From contig JAFMJY010000003.1 of assembly GCA_017853245.1 (NCBI GenBank), forward strand, positions 1-49,835: a stretch of DNA of 49,835 nucleotides. The letters are read 5' to 3'. This document shows positions 8,471 to 17,555 of this stretch, one piece after another. Made by a program: the position numbers and the translations under genes. The stretch comes from Burkholderiales bacterium (GTDB taxonomy: Bacteria; Pseudomonadota; Gammaproteobacteria; Burkholderiales; Usitatibacteraceae). Numbering within the stretch: the first letter of the stretch is position 1; the number at the start of each line of letters is the position of its first letter. The notes beneath the pieces were generated by a model. It saw only the letters and a list, made by a program, of their open reading frames with translations. It made no database searches and had not been told where the DNA came from.

Positions 8471-9001
8471 TTACGCGTTCAGCTGGCGAATGAGGGGAAG
8501 CATGGTTTTCTCCCACACCTCCGGCGTGATTGGCCCGATCTGCTTGTAGCGAATGACGCCGTTCTTGTCGATTACGAACGTCTCGGGCGCGCCGTAGACG
8601 CCGAAATCGATGCCGACCTTGCCGTCGATGTCCCACACCGAGAGGCGATACGGGTCGCCAAACTGTTGCAGCCATTTCTTGGCGTCATCCCGCTGGTCCT
8701 TGTAGTTGAGGCCCACGATCGGGACGATGCCCTTGCGGCTCACCTCGTTCAGCAGCGGGTGCTCGACGCGACACGAGGCACACCACGAGGCCCACACGTT
8801 GAGCAGCCACACCTGCCCCTTCATTTGGTCCGGCGTGAAGGCCTTCTCGGGCACGTGCAGCTCCGAGAGTGTGAACACGGGCGCAGGCTTGTCGATCAAA
8901 GGCGAGGGGACCTTGCGCGGGTCCTTGGTGAGGCCCAAGCCCAGGAACACGCACAGCCCGAGGAAGGTCGCCAGCGGAATGCCGTACTTGAGGGCTTTCA
9001 C
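8471..9001 (-). CDS. ccmG: Thiol:disulfide interchange protein CcmG (DsbE)
   Basis: A 176-residue membrane-tethered thioredoxin-like reductant of the cytochrome c maturation pathway. An N-terminal anchor helix (about 5-25) precedes the thioredoxin fold. The active site is WASWCASC, followed by VEHPLLNEV, and the GAPETFVID segment carries the cis-Pro loop region with the acidic residue usual for CcmG. The GTG start lies 3 nt after the ccmF stop, implying coupled translation. Confidence 0.95.
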   Translation of the reverse strand: MKALKYGIPLATFLGLCVFLGLGLTKDPRKVPSPLIDKPAPVFTLSELHVPEKAFTPDQMKGQVWLLNVWASWCASCRVEHPLLNEVSRKGIVPIVGLNYKDQRDDAKKWLQQFGDPYRLSVWDIDGKVGIDFGVYGAPETFVIDKNGVIRYKQIGPITPEVWEKTMLPLIRQLNA

Positions 9002-9004
9002 GCG

Positions 9005-10987
9005 TCAGTCTCCCGCCGTGGCAGCGCCAGCAGGCAGGGGCTCGCGCCGCGTGGCAAGCCGGTAGCGCCTATCGGAGATGGCGATGAAGCCGCCGAGGGC
9101 CATCAGGAAGCAGCCGCCCCAGATCCAGTCGACGAAGGGCTTGTGATAAACGCGCACGCCCCACGCGCCGTTTTCCACCGGCTCGCCGAGGGACACGTAG
9201 AGATCCCCGGTCAGGCTTGGCCGGATGTCGGCCTCGGTCATGGTTTGTCCCGAAGCGCGATAGAGGCGCTTTTCCGGGTGCATGGTGAGGCGAATGTCCT
9301 GAGACCCGGAGCGGCGCACTTCGAAGTCGCCGCGCGCAGCGAGGTAATTGGGACCTTGCACTTCACGCGTGCCACGGAAGGTGAAGTCGAAGCCGGCGAT
9401 CGACACCGTCTCGCCCGGGGCCATGCGAACGTCCTTCTCGGTCTGGTAGCCGTTCACCATCGCCACGCCGATGATGAACGCGGCCACGCCCACGTGCGCC
9501 ATTTGCATGCCGTACCAGGAGGCGGAGTTGGCGCCGAGCTTGGCGAAAACCGAAGAGCCGGGGGTCACCGCGAAGCGGGCACGGAATTGCACGAGAGTCG
9601 CAAGAATCACCCAGAAGGCGAGGAAGAGCCCGAGCGCTACGAGGCTCGACCACTTGCCCTTGAGGAGCGGCACGAGAACGGCTGCGACGATGGCAACCGC
9701 CAGCGCCCACCTCAGTCGGGCAGCGAGGTTTGGCACTTCCGCCTTGCGCCAGCTGGTCATCGGCCCGATGGCCATCAGGAAAACGGCCGGGGCCATGAGC
9801 GGATAGAACACCGCATCAAAATAAGGCGGGCCGACGGAGATCTTCCCGAGGTTCAGCGTATCCAGCACCAGCGGGTAGAGGGTTCCCAGCAGCACCGCCC
9901 CCATGGCGGCGGTGAGGAGCACGTTGTTGGCGAGCAGCAACGACTCGCGGCTCACGGCGTTGAACGGCCCCCCCAGGCCCACCTTCGGCGCCCGCCAGGC
10001 GAAGAGAGCGAGCGAGCCGCCGACCACGATGGCGAGGAAGATCAGGATGAAGACGCCGCGCTTCGGGTCCGTGGCAAAGGCGTGCACGGAGGTGAGCACG
10101 CCAGAGCGAACGAGGAAAGTGCCCAAGAGCGAGAGCGAAAACGCCAGGATGGCGAGCAGCACTGTCCAGCTCTTGAACACGCCGCGCTTTTCGGTGACCG
10201 CGAGCGAGTGGATTAGCGCCGTGCCCACCAGCCAAGGCATGAAGGAAGCGTTTTCCACCGGGTCCCAGAACCACCAGCCGCCCCATCCGAGCTCGTAATA
10301 CGCCCACCAGCTGCCGAGCGCGATGCCGATGGTGAGAAAGCACCATGCGGACGTGGTCCAGGGGCGGGACCAGCGCGCCCACGCGCTGTCCAGCCGCCCT
10401 TCTAGCAGCGCTGCGATGGCGAAGGCGAACGCCACGGCAAAGCCCACGTAGCCCATGTAGAGCAGGGGCGGGTGCATCACCATGCCCGGGTCTTGCAGCA
10501 GCGGGTTCAGGTCGCGGCCATCCGGCGACGGCGGAATGACGCGCTCGAAGGGGCTGGAGGTGGTGAGGATGAAGAGCAGGAAGCCCACCGAGATGAGCCC
10601 CATGACGCCAATCACTCGCGCAACCACGCGCTCGGGAAGGTGCTTCGAGAGCACTGCGACGGCAGCCGTCCAGCCTGCGAGCATCAGCGCCCACAGGACC
10701 ATGGAGCCCTCGTGCGAGCCCCAGCTGGCGGCGAAGCGATAGTGCGCGGGCAGGCTGAGGTTCGAGTGCATCGCCACGTTCTCGACCGTGAAGTCGTTCT
10801 TCAGGAACGACGTGGCGAGCGCGGCGAACGCGAGCAGCACGAACAGGAATTGGGCGATAGCCACGGGCCGCGCCGTGGCGACCCAGGCCGGGCGGTTGGT
10901 GGCGGCACCCGCGAGCGGCAGGATGGCTTGCGTGAGGGCGAGAAACAGCGCGATGGCGAGCGCGAGCTGGCCGATTTCCGGAATCAC
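9005..10987 (-). CDS. ccmF: Heme lyase CcmF
   Basis: A 660-residue polytopic inner-membrane protein that joins heme, delivered by CcmE, to apocytochrome c. The WWD domain is visible as [22 protein letters not shown] with flanking conserved segments HEGSMVLW and [12 protein letters not shown] that hold heme-ligand histidines. Length matches the family. The GTG start overlaps the ccmE stop by 4 nt. Confidence 0.97.
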   Translation of the reverse strand: MIPEIGQLALAIALFLALTQAILPLAGAATNRPAWVATARPVAIAQFLFVLLAFAALATSFLKNDFTVENVAMHSNLSLPAHYRFAASWGSHEGSMVLWALMLAGWTAAVAVLSKHLPERVVARVIGVMGLISVGFLLFILTTSSPFERVIPPSPDGRDLNPLLQDPGMVMHPPLLYMGYVGFAVAFAFAIAALLEGRLDSAWARWSRPWTTSAWCFLTIGIALGSWWAYYELGWGGWWFWDPVENASFMPWLVGTALIHSLAVTEKRGVFKSWTVLLAILAFSLSLLGTFLVRSGVLTSVHAFATDPKRGVFILIFLAIVVGGSLALFAWRAPKVGLGGPFNAVSRESLLLANNVLLTAAMGAVLLGTLYPLVLDTLNLGKISVGPPYFDAVFYPLMAPAVFLMAIGPMTSWRKAEVPNLAARLRWALAVAIVAAVLVPLLKGKWSSLVALGLFLAFWVILATLVQFRARFAVTPGSSVFAKLGANSASWYGMQMAHVGVAAFIIGVAMVNGYQTEKDVRMAPGETVSIAGFDFTFRGTREVQGPNYLAARGDFEVRRSGSQDIRLTMHPEKRLYRASGQTMTEADIRPSLTGDLYVSLGEPVENGAWGVRVYHKPFVDWIWGGCFLMALGGFIAISDRRYRLATRREPLPAGAATAGD

Positions 10988-11451
10988 GGTTTACCTCCCT
11001 GGCCGGCGAACTTTTCCTTCGCCATCGGGTGTCCCGCCTGCTTGAGGGCTTCGGCGGCCTCGGGCGGCATGTAGTTTTCGTCGTGCTTGGCGAGCACCTG
11101 CGAAGCGGTGAAGAGGCCATCGGCGCCGAGCTTGCCCTCGGCCACCACGCCTTTGCCCTCCTTGAAGAGGTCCGGAAGGATGCCAATGTAGGTCACGGGA
11201 ATGGTTTGCGCCCCGTCGGTGACCTTGAAGTTGACGCGCAGCGCATCCGCCTGGCGCTTGACCGAGCCTTCCTCCACCAGCCCGCCGATGCGGAAATTGC
11301 GGTCGAGCGGCGCCTGTTTTCCCGCCACCTGGGTGGGCGTGAAGAAGAACACCAGGTTCGATTGGAACGCCTTCAGCACCAATCCCACGGCCACGCCCAC
11401 GATGGCGACGCCCGCGGCGATCGCCACGGCACGCCTAGTTCTCGGCTTCAA
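10984..11451 (-). CDS. ccmE: Heme chaperone CcmE
   Basis: A 155-residue membrane-anchored periplasmic heme carrier. An anchor helix spans about 8-27 and an OB-fold follows. The covalent heme-binding site is [12 protein letters not shown], with H123 and the downstream Y127. I chose the TTG start at 11451 because GAGGAGCGGGAAC lies directly upstream and the length then fits the family; an upstream in-frame ATG at 11508 would add 19 atypical residues. The TTG lies inside the ccmD 3' end, so translation should be coupled. Confidence 0.93.
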   Translation of the reverse strand: MKPRTRRAVAIAAGVAIVGVAVGLVLKAFQSNLVFFFTPTQVAGKQAPLDRNFRIGGLVEEGSVKRQADALRVNFKVTDGAQTIPVTYIGILPDLFKEGKGVVAEGKLGADGLFTASQVLAKHDENYMPPEAAEALKQAGHPMAKEKFAGQGGKP

Positions 11452-11617
11452 GTTCCCGCTCCTCCTCGATGGCAGCCAAGGCCCGGCGACGCCGCAGGGC
11501 CAGCCCAATCAGTTCGATCACGACCGCCAGCAAAAGTGCCCCGTAGGACATCCAGACAAAGTAGCCCGCTCCGCCCATGGCCCAGAAGTCGGCCGCACTC
11601 TTCCACCACAGGTTCAT
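11435..11617 (-). CDS. ccmD: Heme exporter protein CcmD
   Basis: A 60-residue single-pass membrane protein that helps release holo-CcmE from the CcmABC complex. It has an aromatic N-terminus ([16 protein letters not shown]), one helix (about 22-40) and a basic then Glu-rich tail ([18 protein letters not shown]), exactly the layout of CcmD. Its ATG overlaps the ccmC stop by 4 nt (ATGA) and its 3' end overlaps ccmE by 17 bp. Confidence 0.93.
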   Translation of the reverse strand: MNLWWKSAADFWAMGGAGYFVWMSYGALLLAVVIELIGLALRRRRALAAIEEERELEAEN

Positions 11618-12339
11618 GCCTTCACTGCCTCCCGCACCCACTGGGCACGGCGCTCGCGCTCGAGGATGATGCTTCGCACCCTCACCAGCGTCACGGCGAT
11701 GGCGTACATCCATGCCGCGGCGCTCATTACCAGCATGGCCGTGAACATGGTGACGTGCATGGAGGTGCCCTTGAAGGACACCGATGCGCCCTGGTGCAGC
11801 GTGTTCCACCACTTCACCGAGAAATAAATGATCGGCAGGTTCACCACGCCGATGACGGCGAGCAACGCGGCCGCGCGGTCGCCACGGCGAGGGTCCTCGA
11901 AGGCGTTGGCGAGCGCGATGAAGCCGAAGTAGAGGAAGAGCAGCACCAGCTCCGAGGTGAGCCTCGCATCCCACACCCAGTAGGCGCCCCAGGTGGGCTT
12001 GCCCCAGAAGGCCCCGGTCCACAAGGCGATGAAGGTGAACATGGCGCCGGTTGGCGCGATCGCGCGCGCCATCATCCCGGACAGGCGCGTGTTGAAGATG
12101 AGCGTGAGCGCCCCGTAGCAGGCCATGATGAAGTACAGGAACATCGACATCCACGCGGCGGGCACGTGGATGTAGATGACGCGATAGACCTCGCCCTGCT
12201 GCGCGTCCGTGGGTGCCACCAGCATGCCGAGGTAGAGGCCCCAGCCCGTGAGCACCGCAGCGAGGAGGAAGAAGTAGGGCGCCAAGCGGCCGGCGAGGCC
12301 GTAAAACGTGGCGGGCGAGGCGTAGTAAAACCAGTTCAT
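11614..12339 (-). CDS. ccmC: Heme transporter CcmC
   Basis: A 241-residue, six-helix membrane protein that binds periplasmic heme and loads it onto CcmE. The WWD-type signature reads WGAYWVWDARLTSELVLLFL, flanked by the heme-ligand histidines in VIYIHVPAAW and GTSMHVTMF. Position and length are normal for the family. The ATG start sits 7 nt after the ccmB stop. Confidence 0.96.
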   Translation of the reverse strand: MNWFYYASPATFYGLAGRLAPYFFLLAAVLTGWGLYLGMLVAPTDAQQGEVYRVIYIHVPAAWMSMFLYFIMACYGALTLIFNTRLSGMMARAIAPTGAMFTFIALWTGAFWGKPTWGAYWVWDARLTSELVLLFLYFGFIALANAFEDPRRGDRAAALLAVIGVVNLPIIYFSVKWWNTLHQGASVSFKGTSMHVTMFTAMLVMSAAAWMYAIAVTLVRVRSIILERERRAQWVREAVKA

Positions 12340-12346
12340 CGGGGTG

Positions 12347-13048
12347 TCAGTCTACGGCGATCTTGAGGGCTGCGACGATGGCGAACGGAACGGCCACCAG
12401 CGCCAGCAGCAACCCCGCGGCGAGCAGGGACAAATGTGCCTCCGGCGGTATCCCGGTGGCCTGCGCCTCCGTGGCACCGGAACCGAAGATCAGCACGGGC
12501 ACGAAGAGGGGCAACGCCAGCACGGCGAGCAGCGTGCCACCGCCCCGAGCGCCTAGGGAGAGCGCAGCGCATGCGCCGCCGAGCAGGGAGAGAAGCGGGG
12601 TGCCCAGCGCGAGGGAGAGCGCCTGCACGAGCAGCGCATCGGGCGGCAAGCCGAATTGCAGCCCGATGAGGGGCGAGAGGATCACCAGTGGCAGGCCGGT
12701 CACCAGCCAATGCCCAAGCGCCTTGCCAAGCGCCCAGCCAAACGACGGGTGCGGGGAGAGGACCATCTGCTCGAGCGTGCCGTCGGCGTAATCGCCTGCG
12801 AAGAGCGAGGGCAGCGCGAGAAAGGCCGCCAGCAACGCGGCGACCCAGATGATTCCGGGCCCGATGCGCGCGAGCAACTGCGGTTCGGGGCCGATGGCGA
12901 GTGGGAACAGGGAGGCCACCAGCGCGAAGAAAGCGACCGTGAGCAGCGTTTCATCCGGGTGCCGGAGCGCTAGGCGCAAGTCGCGCGAGACGGACCACGC
13001 GATAGCGCCGGCGAAGCTACCCGATGCCGCGGTGGCGTTGCCGTTCAT
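12347..13048 (-). CDS. ccmB: Heme exporter ABC permease CcmB
   Basis: A 233-residue membrane permease of the CcmAB transporter, which uses ATP to release holo-CcmE. Family segments are SVSRDLRLALRHPDETLLTV, FAGDYADGTLEQMVLSPHP and LALGTPLLSLLGG, with about six hydrophobic segments. ATG 13048 overlaps the ccmA stop (ATGA); the in-frame extension upstream reads as ccmA shadow sequence and was rejected. Confidence 0.95.
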   Translation of the reverse strand: MNGNATAASGSFAGAIAWSVSRDLRLALRHPDETLLTVAFFALVASLFPLAIGPEPQLLARIGPGIIWVAALLAAFLALPSLFAGDYADGTLEQMVLSPHPSFGWALGKALGHWLVTGLPLVILSPLIGLQFGLPPDALLVQALSLALGTPLLSLLGGACAALSLGARGGGTLLAVLALPLFVPVLIFGSGATEAQATGIPPEAHLSLLAAGLLLALVAVPFAIVAALKIAVD

Positions 13049-13689
13049 GCGAGCCAGACTTCCCGGGCGTGGCCACCGGCGGGGGCCAGCGGGTGGTGCG
13101 TGGCGGCCACGCACACACCGCCGGAGGACAGGTGCGCCGCGAGCAGGTCCCGGAAGAGTTGCTGCCCTTCGTCGTCCAGCGCCGTGAGGGGCTCATCCAG
13201 GAGCCAAAGGCGGGCCGGGTCCAGCGCCAGCCGTGCGAGGCCGACCCGTCGCCGCTGGCCGGCCGACAGGCGCCGGGCGGGAAGCGTCAAGCGACGCCCT
13301 AGCCCCACCTGTTCGAGTGCTGCGCGGCGCTGGCCGTCAGTAACGTGGACGCCCCGAAGCTTGAGCGCAAAGTCGAGATTTTCCTCGGCGGTTAGGTCGT
13401 CCTTGACAGCCGGCAGGTGGCCCACGAAAGCGAGGCTCTCTCGAAATGCGCAATCCTCGTCCGTGATGGGGCGCCCCGACCAGCGCACTTCGCCGGCATC
13501 CAATCGCGTCAGCCCAGCCAGGCATCGCAGCAGCGTCGTCTTGCCGCTGCCGTTAGGGCCGCGCAGGCAAACCGCTTCGCCCCCCGCTGCCGTGAGGGTG
13601 AGTCCGTGGAACAGCCGGACGGGTCCGCGCCGGCAACTCAGAGAGACGGCCTCGAGCAACGCTGGCGGCTGCGCCTCAGGGAACGACAC
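13045..13689 (-). CDS. ccmA: Cytochrome c maturation ATPase CcmA
   Basis: A 214-residue ABC ATPase. Walker A is GPNGSGKTTLLR, the signature is LSAGQRRRVGLARL and Walker B is LWLLDEP, followed by the D-loop TALDD and the switch His in THHPL. It drives CcmB. The GTG start lies inside the last codons of ccmI (14-bp overlap), so ccmI and ccmA are translationally linked. Confidence 0.96.
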   Translation of the reverse strand: MSFPEAQPPALLEAVSLSCRRGPVRLFHGLTLTAAGGEAVCLRGPNGSGKTTLLRCLAGLTRLDAGEVRWSGRPITDEDCAFRESLAFVGHLPAVKDDLTAEENLDFALKLRGVHVTDGQRRAALEQVGLGRRLTLPARRLSAGQRRRVGLARLALDPARLWLLDEPLTALDDEGQQLFRDLLAAHLSSGGVCVAATHHPLAPAGGHAREVWLA

Positions 13690-14980
13690 GATTGATTACC
13701 ACCGCGACGCCCCGTGCGCCGGGCGCTACCGGTGCGCTGGTGCCCACGAGATCCCCGGGCTGAGGTGCCGCACTGCCGCTCCTCGACACACGGGCTTCGA
13801 TCACCACCGAGGGCGCGCCCGAGAGCTTGGGCCCTGCGCCCATGCCCATGGCATCGGTGAGCTCGAAGGCGCGCGGCAACTCGCCGGCGCCTGCGCGAAG
13901 AATGGCGAGCGGCATGCGCGGCCCATCAGGAACCCGGGCAAAGATGAATAGCGTGTCCGTCGCCGTCACACGCGAGGCGAGCGACGCGTCGACGCGAACG
14001 GCGCCAGAGACCGAGGCGCCGGATGCTACCGCCGGCGGCGGGGGTGCAACGGGGGCTGTCGGCAGGCTTGCAGACGAGCCCGAGGAAGCCAGGCGAGACG
14101 GCGCCTGGGGCTTGCCAGCCGCCGCCGCCCGGGCGCGTACGTCGTCGACAATGCGACGGATCTCCTGAGCGTCTTCGGAGCCCGGCGGAACCACGGCGAA
14201 GAGGCGTTCCCAAAGCGCGATCGAGGCGGCGAAGTCGCCGGCATTGAAGCGAGCGGTCGCTGCAAGCGCCAATGCCTTCGGGTGCCTCGGGTCGATCTGC
14301 AGCGCCTTGTTCACGAGTTGGGCCGGCTCTCCCGAGAGGTCGCGGCCCTTGGATAGCGCGAGCATGTCAGCGTAATCGGCCAGGACATTCGGATTATCCG
14401 GCTGCAGTGTTGAGAGGTGCCGATAGGCAGCCAGGGCCCGATCGGCCTTGCCCATTGCTGCGAGCGAGCGCGCGAGCAGCGTCCAGCCCTCGACGTCGTC
14501 GGGCCTTTGCTTCATCCGGGCGTCAAGCCCCTCCACCATGGCTTCGATTTGCGCGTCACTGAACTGTCCATCACCTTGTGGCGCGCGCTCCGAGGCCCGG
14601 GCGACGAGCGCCGAGTCCGTGGCCAACGGGGACCCTACCCAGGCGTACACACCCAGCGCCCCGAGCGGTACCAGGAGGCCGAACACCCCGGCGGCAATCC
14701 ATGCGCGGCTCGGGTGGGATGCCTCGCCACCGGCCACCGCCGGAACGAGGTCTTCCTCCGCGCGCGCTGCCAGCTCAGCCAGAACGTCATCGCGCGCGTC
14801 GGCTGGCAGCAACCCGTGGCGAATGTCGGCATCCACATCGCGCCGCTGGCCACGCAGCACCGCGAGGTTCGCCTCCCGGCTGGAGGGGCCCGGGGACGAT
14901 CGACGACGGAGCAGGGGAACGACGACGACGGCGGCAGCGAGCGCCATCAGCAGCGCCGCAATGATCCAGAACGTGAGCAT
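13676..14980 (-). CDS. ccmI: Cytochrome c maturation protein CcmI (CycH), TPR protein
   Basis: A 434-residue apocytochrome c chaperone. Two membrane helices (about 4-24 and 93-114) flank a cytoplasmic leucine-zipper-like segment (NLAVLRGQRRDVDADIRHGL), and the periplasmic part has TPR repeats (about 162-290: GWTLLARSLAAMGKADRALA, KALALAATARFNAGDFAASI) and a beta-rich C-terminal domain (about 325-434). This is the standard CcmI plan. ATG 14980 was chosen because residues 1-24 then form the first helix; the open frame further upstream is antisense-free shadow. It leads the ccm operon here rather than ending it. Confidence 0.93.
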   Translation of the reverse strand: MLTFWIIAALLMALAAAVVVVPLLRRRSSPGPSSREANLAVLRGQRRDVDADIRHGLLPADARDDVLAELAARAEEDLVPAVAGGEASHPSRAWIAAGVFGLLVPLGALGVYAWVGSPLATDSALVARASERAPQGDGQFSDAQIEAMVEGLDARMKQRPDDVEGWTLLARSLAAMGKADRALAAYRHLSTLQPDNPNVLADYADMLALSKGRDLSGEPAQLVNKALQIDPRHPKALALAATARFNAGDFAASIALWERLFAVVPPGSEDAQEIRRIVDDVRARAAAAGKPQAPSRLASSGSSASLPTAPVAPPPPAVASGASVSGAVRVDASLASRVTATDTLFIFARVPDGPRMPLAILRAGAGELPRAFELTDAMGMGAGPKLSGAPSVVIEARVSRSGSAAPQPGDLVGTSAPVAPGARGVAVVINRVVP

Positions 14981-15008
14981 GTCGGCGGGGAGCGAAAAAC
15001 GGAGCGCG

Positions 15009-15014
15009 ATTATA
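15009..15014 (-). promoter_or_regulatory. Candidate -10 for the ccm operon
   Basis: A perfect TATAAT on the minus strand lies 28 bp upstream of ccmI, in the short gap after lplT. The -35 position overlaps the lplT stop and is poor (CTAAAG at 17 bp). It suggests the ccm operon has its own start site about 20 nt before ccmI, apart from any read-through from lplT. Confidence 0.45.
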
Positions 15015-15033
15015 ACCGCGCGCCGAGGGCGCT

Positions 15034-16332
15034 TTAGTGCTTTGCCTCGCCGATCTGGCGATCGAGGTTCGGGTTGGCGCGGTGATTCGCCGCGTTCCAG
15101 CGCATCACGGCGAACATCGTCGCGGCAACGAAGGCCCCGAAGATCACGATGATGACGTTGATGTGCAGGTTGAGAGCGATCATCAGCGCGTAGATCGCGA
15201 GCATCGCGAGAATGCTGAGGTTTTCGTTGAAGTTCTGAACCGCGATGGAGTGCCCCGCGGACAACAGCACGTGGCCGCGATGCTGGAGCAGGGCGTTCAT
15301 CGGCACCACGAAGAAGCCGGCCAGAGCGCCCACCGCGATGAGCAGCAGATACACGAAGGGCATCCATCCGGCCCCGGTCATCAGCATCACGCCGAATCCC
15401 ATCGCCACGCCAACCGGCAACACCGAGAGGGCCTTCTTCAGCGGAATCATTCGAGCGGCGACGACGGCGCCAAGCGCGATGCCAAGGGCCGAGATGCCCT
15501 GCAGCATTGCACCCTGAGACAGCGGCAGGTTCAGGTGCTGCTCGGCCCACTTGAGCACGATGAACTGCAGCGTCGCGCCTGCGCCCCAGAACAGCGTCGT
15601 GACGGCGAGCGAGATCTGTCCCAGCTTGTCGCCCCACAGCGTCCTGAAGCAGTGAGCGAAGTCGGCAACCAACCGAATGGGGTTGCGCTCCTGGTGCGGG
15701 TAGCGCGCGCCCGTGTCAGGGATAGCGAGGTTGAATCCTGCCGCAATCATGTAGACCACGGCGATGACGAGGATGGCAGCTTCAGGCGCCGTGTCGATGC
15801 CCGTGTTGATGCCGGGCAAATCGAAGCCGAGCAGGAAAGTCGACACCGTCTGGCCCACCAACGCCCCGCCGAGCACGGTGCCCAACACGATGGAGCCCAC
15901 GGTCAGCCCTTCGATCCAGCCGTTCGCCACCACCAGTTGCTCCGGCGGCAATAACTCGGTGAGGATGCCGTATTTGGCGGGCGAGTAGGCCGCCGCCCCC
16001 AATCCCACCACGGCGTAGGCGAGCAGCACCATCCAGTAGACATCGGCGCCAGGAATCGCAAAGTAGCCGCTCAGGAACAACAGCCCGCAGCCGGCGATCT
16101 TGATCGTGTTGGTGATGAACATCACCCGGCCCTTCGGCATCGAGTCGGCAAAGGCGCCGACGAACGCCGCCAGCACCACGTAGGAGACGGTGAAGAAAAA
16201 CTTGAGCAGTGGCGTGAGCCAAGCGGGCCCCTCGAGCTGCAACAGGAGGGCAATGGACGCGATCAACAGCGCGTTGTCGGCAAGTGAAGAGAAGAACTGC
16301 GCCGCCATGATGGTGTAGAACCCGCGCTTCAC
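15034..16332 (-). CDS. lplT: Lysophospholipid transporter LplT
   Basis: A 432-residue, roughly 12-helix major facilitator protein. The start MKRGFYTIMAAQFFSSLADN and motifs GAFADSMPKGRVMF and AAAYSPAKYGILTELLPPEQ are typical of LplT, which flips lysophosphatidylethanolamine inward for re-acylation. In many bacteria the partner acyltransferase (Aas) is adjacent or fused, but no such gene is next to it here. The start is GTG. It lies 53 bp upstream of ccmI on the same strand, so partial co-transcription is possible. Confidence 0.92.
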   Translation of the reverse strand: MKRGFYTIMAAQFFSSLADNALLIASIALLLQLEGPAWLTPLLKFFFTVSYVVLAAFVGAFADSMPKGRVMFITNTIKIAGCGLLFLSGYFAIPGADVYWMVLLAYAVVGLGAAAYSPAKYGILTELLPPEQLVVANGWIEGLTVGSIVLGTVLGGALVGQTVSTFLLGFDLPGINTGIDTAPEAAILVIAVVYMIAAGFNLAIPDTGARYPHQERNPIRLVADFAHCFRTLWGDKLGQISLAVTTLFWGAGATLQFIVLKWAEQHLNLPLSQGAMLQGISALGIALGAVVAARMIPLKKALSVLPVGVAMGFGVMLMTGAGWMPFVYLLLIAVGALAGFFVVPMNALLQHRGHVLLSAGHSIAVQNFNENLSILAMLAIYALMIALNLHINVIIVIFGAFVAATMFAVMRWNAANHRANPNLDRQIGEAKH

Positions 16333-16424
16333 TGGCGCCTCTCCCCGGAGATTGTCGTGGCCCGCGGATGGCCGGCGGTTTCCGGCCGCCCCAGGGGCGC
16401 CGCCATTCTACGGGAAGCACTGCC

Positions 16425-16430
16425 TATAAT
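16425..16430 (+). promoter_or_regulatory. Candidate -10 for threonine aldolase
   Basis: A perfect TATAAT lies 44 bp before the ltaE start in the 142-bp divergent gap with lplT; the -35 is weak. The same gap holds an inverted repeat GGCCGG-N6-CCGGCC (16370-16387) on the lplT side. Confidence 0.45.
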
Positions 16431-16474
16431 TTCGACTCTTCGTCCATAGCGGCACGGCCCGCACGGGAGCTCCG

Positions 16475-17548
16475 ATGACCAGTTGGGTAGACAAGCAGGG
16501 GTACCCTGCAGCCCAGGCAGCCACCGCCTATGCAGATCGAAAGGACTGGGTGGATCTGCGCAGCGACACCGTGACGCGCCCGACGCCCGGAATGCTCGCC
16601 GCCATGCAGGCGGCCGAGGTGGGCGATGACGTCTACGGTGACGACCCTACCGTCAACGCTCTGCAAACGGAGTGTGCCGCGATGTTCGGCATGGAGGCCG
16701 GCCTCTATTTTCCAACTGGCACGCAGTCGAACCTCGCCGCGCTCATGGCGCATTGCGGGCGGGGTGACGAGGTGATCCTCGGGCAGGACGCGCACCACTA
16801 CAAGTACGAGGGCGGAGGCGCCGCCGTGTTGGGGTCCGCACAGCCGCAACCCCTGCAAAACCTCCCCGACGGCACGCTCGACTTGGTCCAGGTCGAGGCG
16901 GCCATCAAGCCCGACGACAGCCACTTTGCCATCACCCGTGCGCTCGCGCTGGAAAATACGATTGCCGGCAAGGTGATCGGGCGCGAGTACCTCGCCAAGG
17001 CGACCGCCCTTTGCCGGCGGCGCGGCCTCTCCTCGCACCTCGATGGCGCCCGCATCTTCAACGCCGCCGTGAAGCTGCGCATGCCGGTGGGCGAGCTTTG
17101 CGCGGGCTTCGACACCGTCTCCGTGTGCCTGTCGAAGGGGCTGGGCGCGCCCCTCGGCTCCGTGCTCGTGGGCAAGCGGGGGTTCATCGATCGCGCGCGT
17201 CGCATCCGAAAGATGCTCGGTGGCGGCATGCGCCAGGCGGGCTACGTTGCCGCAGCCGGGCGTTACGCGCTTGCGCACCACGTGGACCGGTTGGCAGAAG
17301 ACCATGAGCGCGCGGAGCGGCTTGCGGCCGGGCTCTCGGCCTCGGGGCTCGAGGTGGAGCCCCCCCAGACCAACATGGTTTTCGTCGGTGTCCCGGCCGA
17401 CCGATGCGCGGGGCTTCGCCAACACCTCGAGCAGTCCGGCATCAAGGCTTCGATCGGGCCTCGCGCTAGGCTCGCCACCCACCTGGATGTGAACGACGGA
17501 GGCGTTGACCGCGTCGTCGCAGCCTTCCGCGCTTTCTTCCGCGCCTGA
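16475..17548 (+). CDS. ltaE: Low-specificity L-threonine aldolase
   Basis: A 357-residue PLP-dependent fold-type I enzyme that cleaves L-threonine and allo-threonine to glycine and acetaldehyde. Diagnostic blocks are WVDLRSDTVTRPTPGMLAAM (about 25-44), GDDVYGDDPTVNALQ, FPTGTQSNLAAL, the HLDGARIFNAAV aspartate site and CLSKGLGAPLGS, whose Lys forms the internal aldimine. The N-terminus has about 24 residues before the usual start of the family. The ATG used here has GGGAG 5 nt upstream, so I kept it; no methionine lies nearer the core. Confidence 0.93.
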   Translation: MTSWVDKQGYPAAQAATAYADRKDWVDLRSDTVTRPTPGMLAAMQAAEVGDDVYGDDPTVNALQTECAAMFGMEAGLYFPTGTQSNLAALMAHCGRGDEVILGQDAHHYKYEGGGAAVLGSAQPQPLQNLPDGTLDLVQVEAAIKPDDSHFAITRALALENTIAGKVIGREYLAKATALCRRRGLSSHLDGARIFNAAVKLRMPVGELCAGFDTVSVCLSKGLGAPLGSVLVGKRGFIDRARRIRKMLGGGMRQAGYVAAAGRYALAHHVDRLAEDHERAERLAAGLSASGLEVEPPQTNMVFVGVPADRCAGLRQHLEQSGIKASIGPRARLATHLDVNDGGVDRVVAAFRAFFRA

Positions 17549-17555
17549 TGCCTCG

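Noticed and set aside
8201-10216. A 671-codon open frame on the plus strand, antisense to ccmH, ccmG and ccmF
   Set aside because: Composition-driven frame in GC-rich DNA. The product is rich in His, Arg, Glu and Gly with no domain, while the minus strand encodes clear Ccm proteins.
11029-12366. A 445-codon plus-strand open frame antisense to ccmE, ccmD and ccmC
   Set aside because: Shadow of the ccm genes; its sequence is low-complexity His/Arg/Glu-rich with no motif.
14981-15637. Upstream extension of the ccmI frame into lplT
   Set aside because: The extra segment is Arg/Ala-rich shadow sequence opposite no match to CcmI, which starts naturally at its first membrane helix (ATG 14980).
16370-16387. 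GGCCGG-N6-CCGGCC hairpin as a terminator
   Set aside because: It lies at the 5' side of both divergent genes, where no transcript needs termination, and has no T-run.
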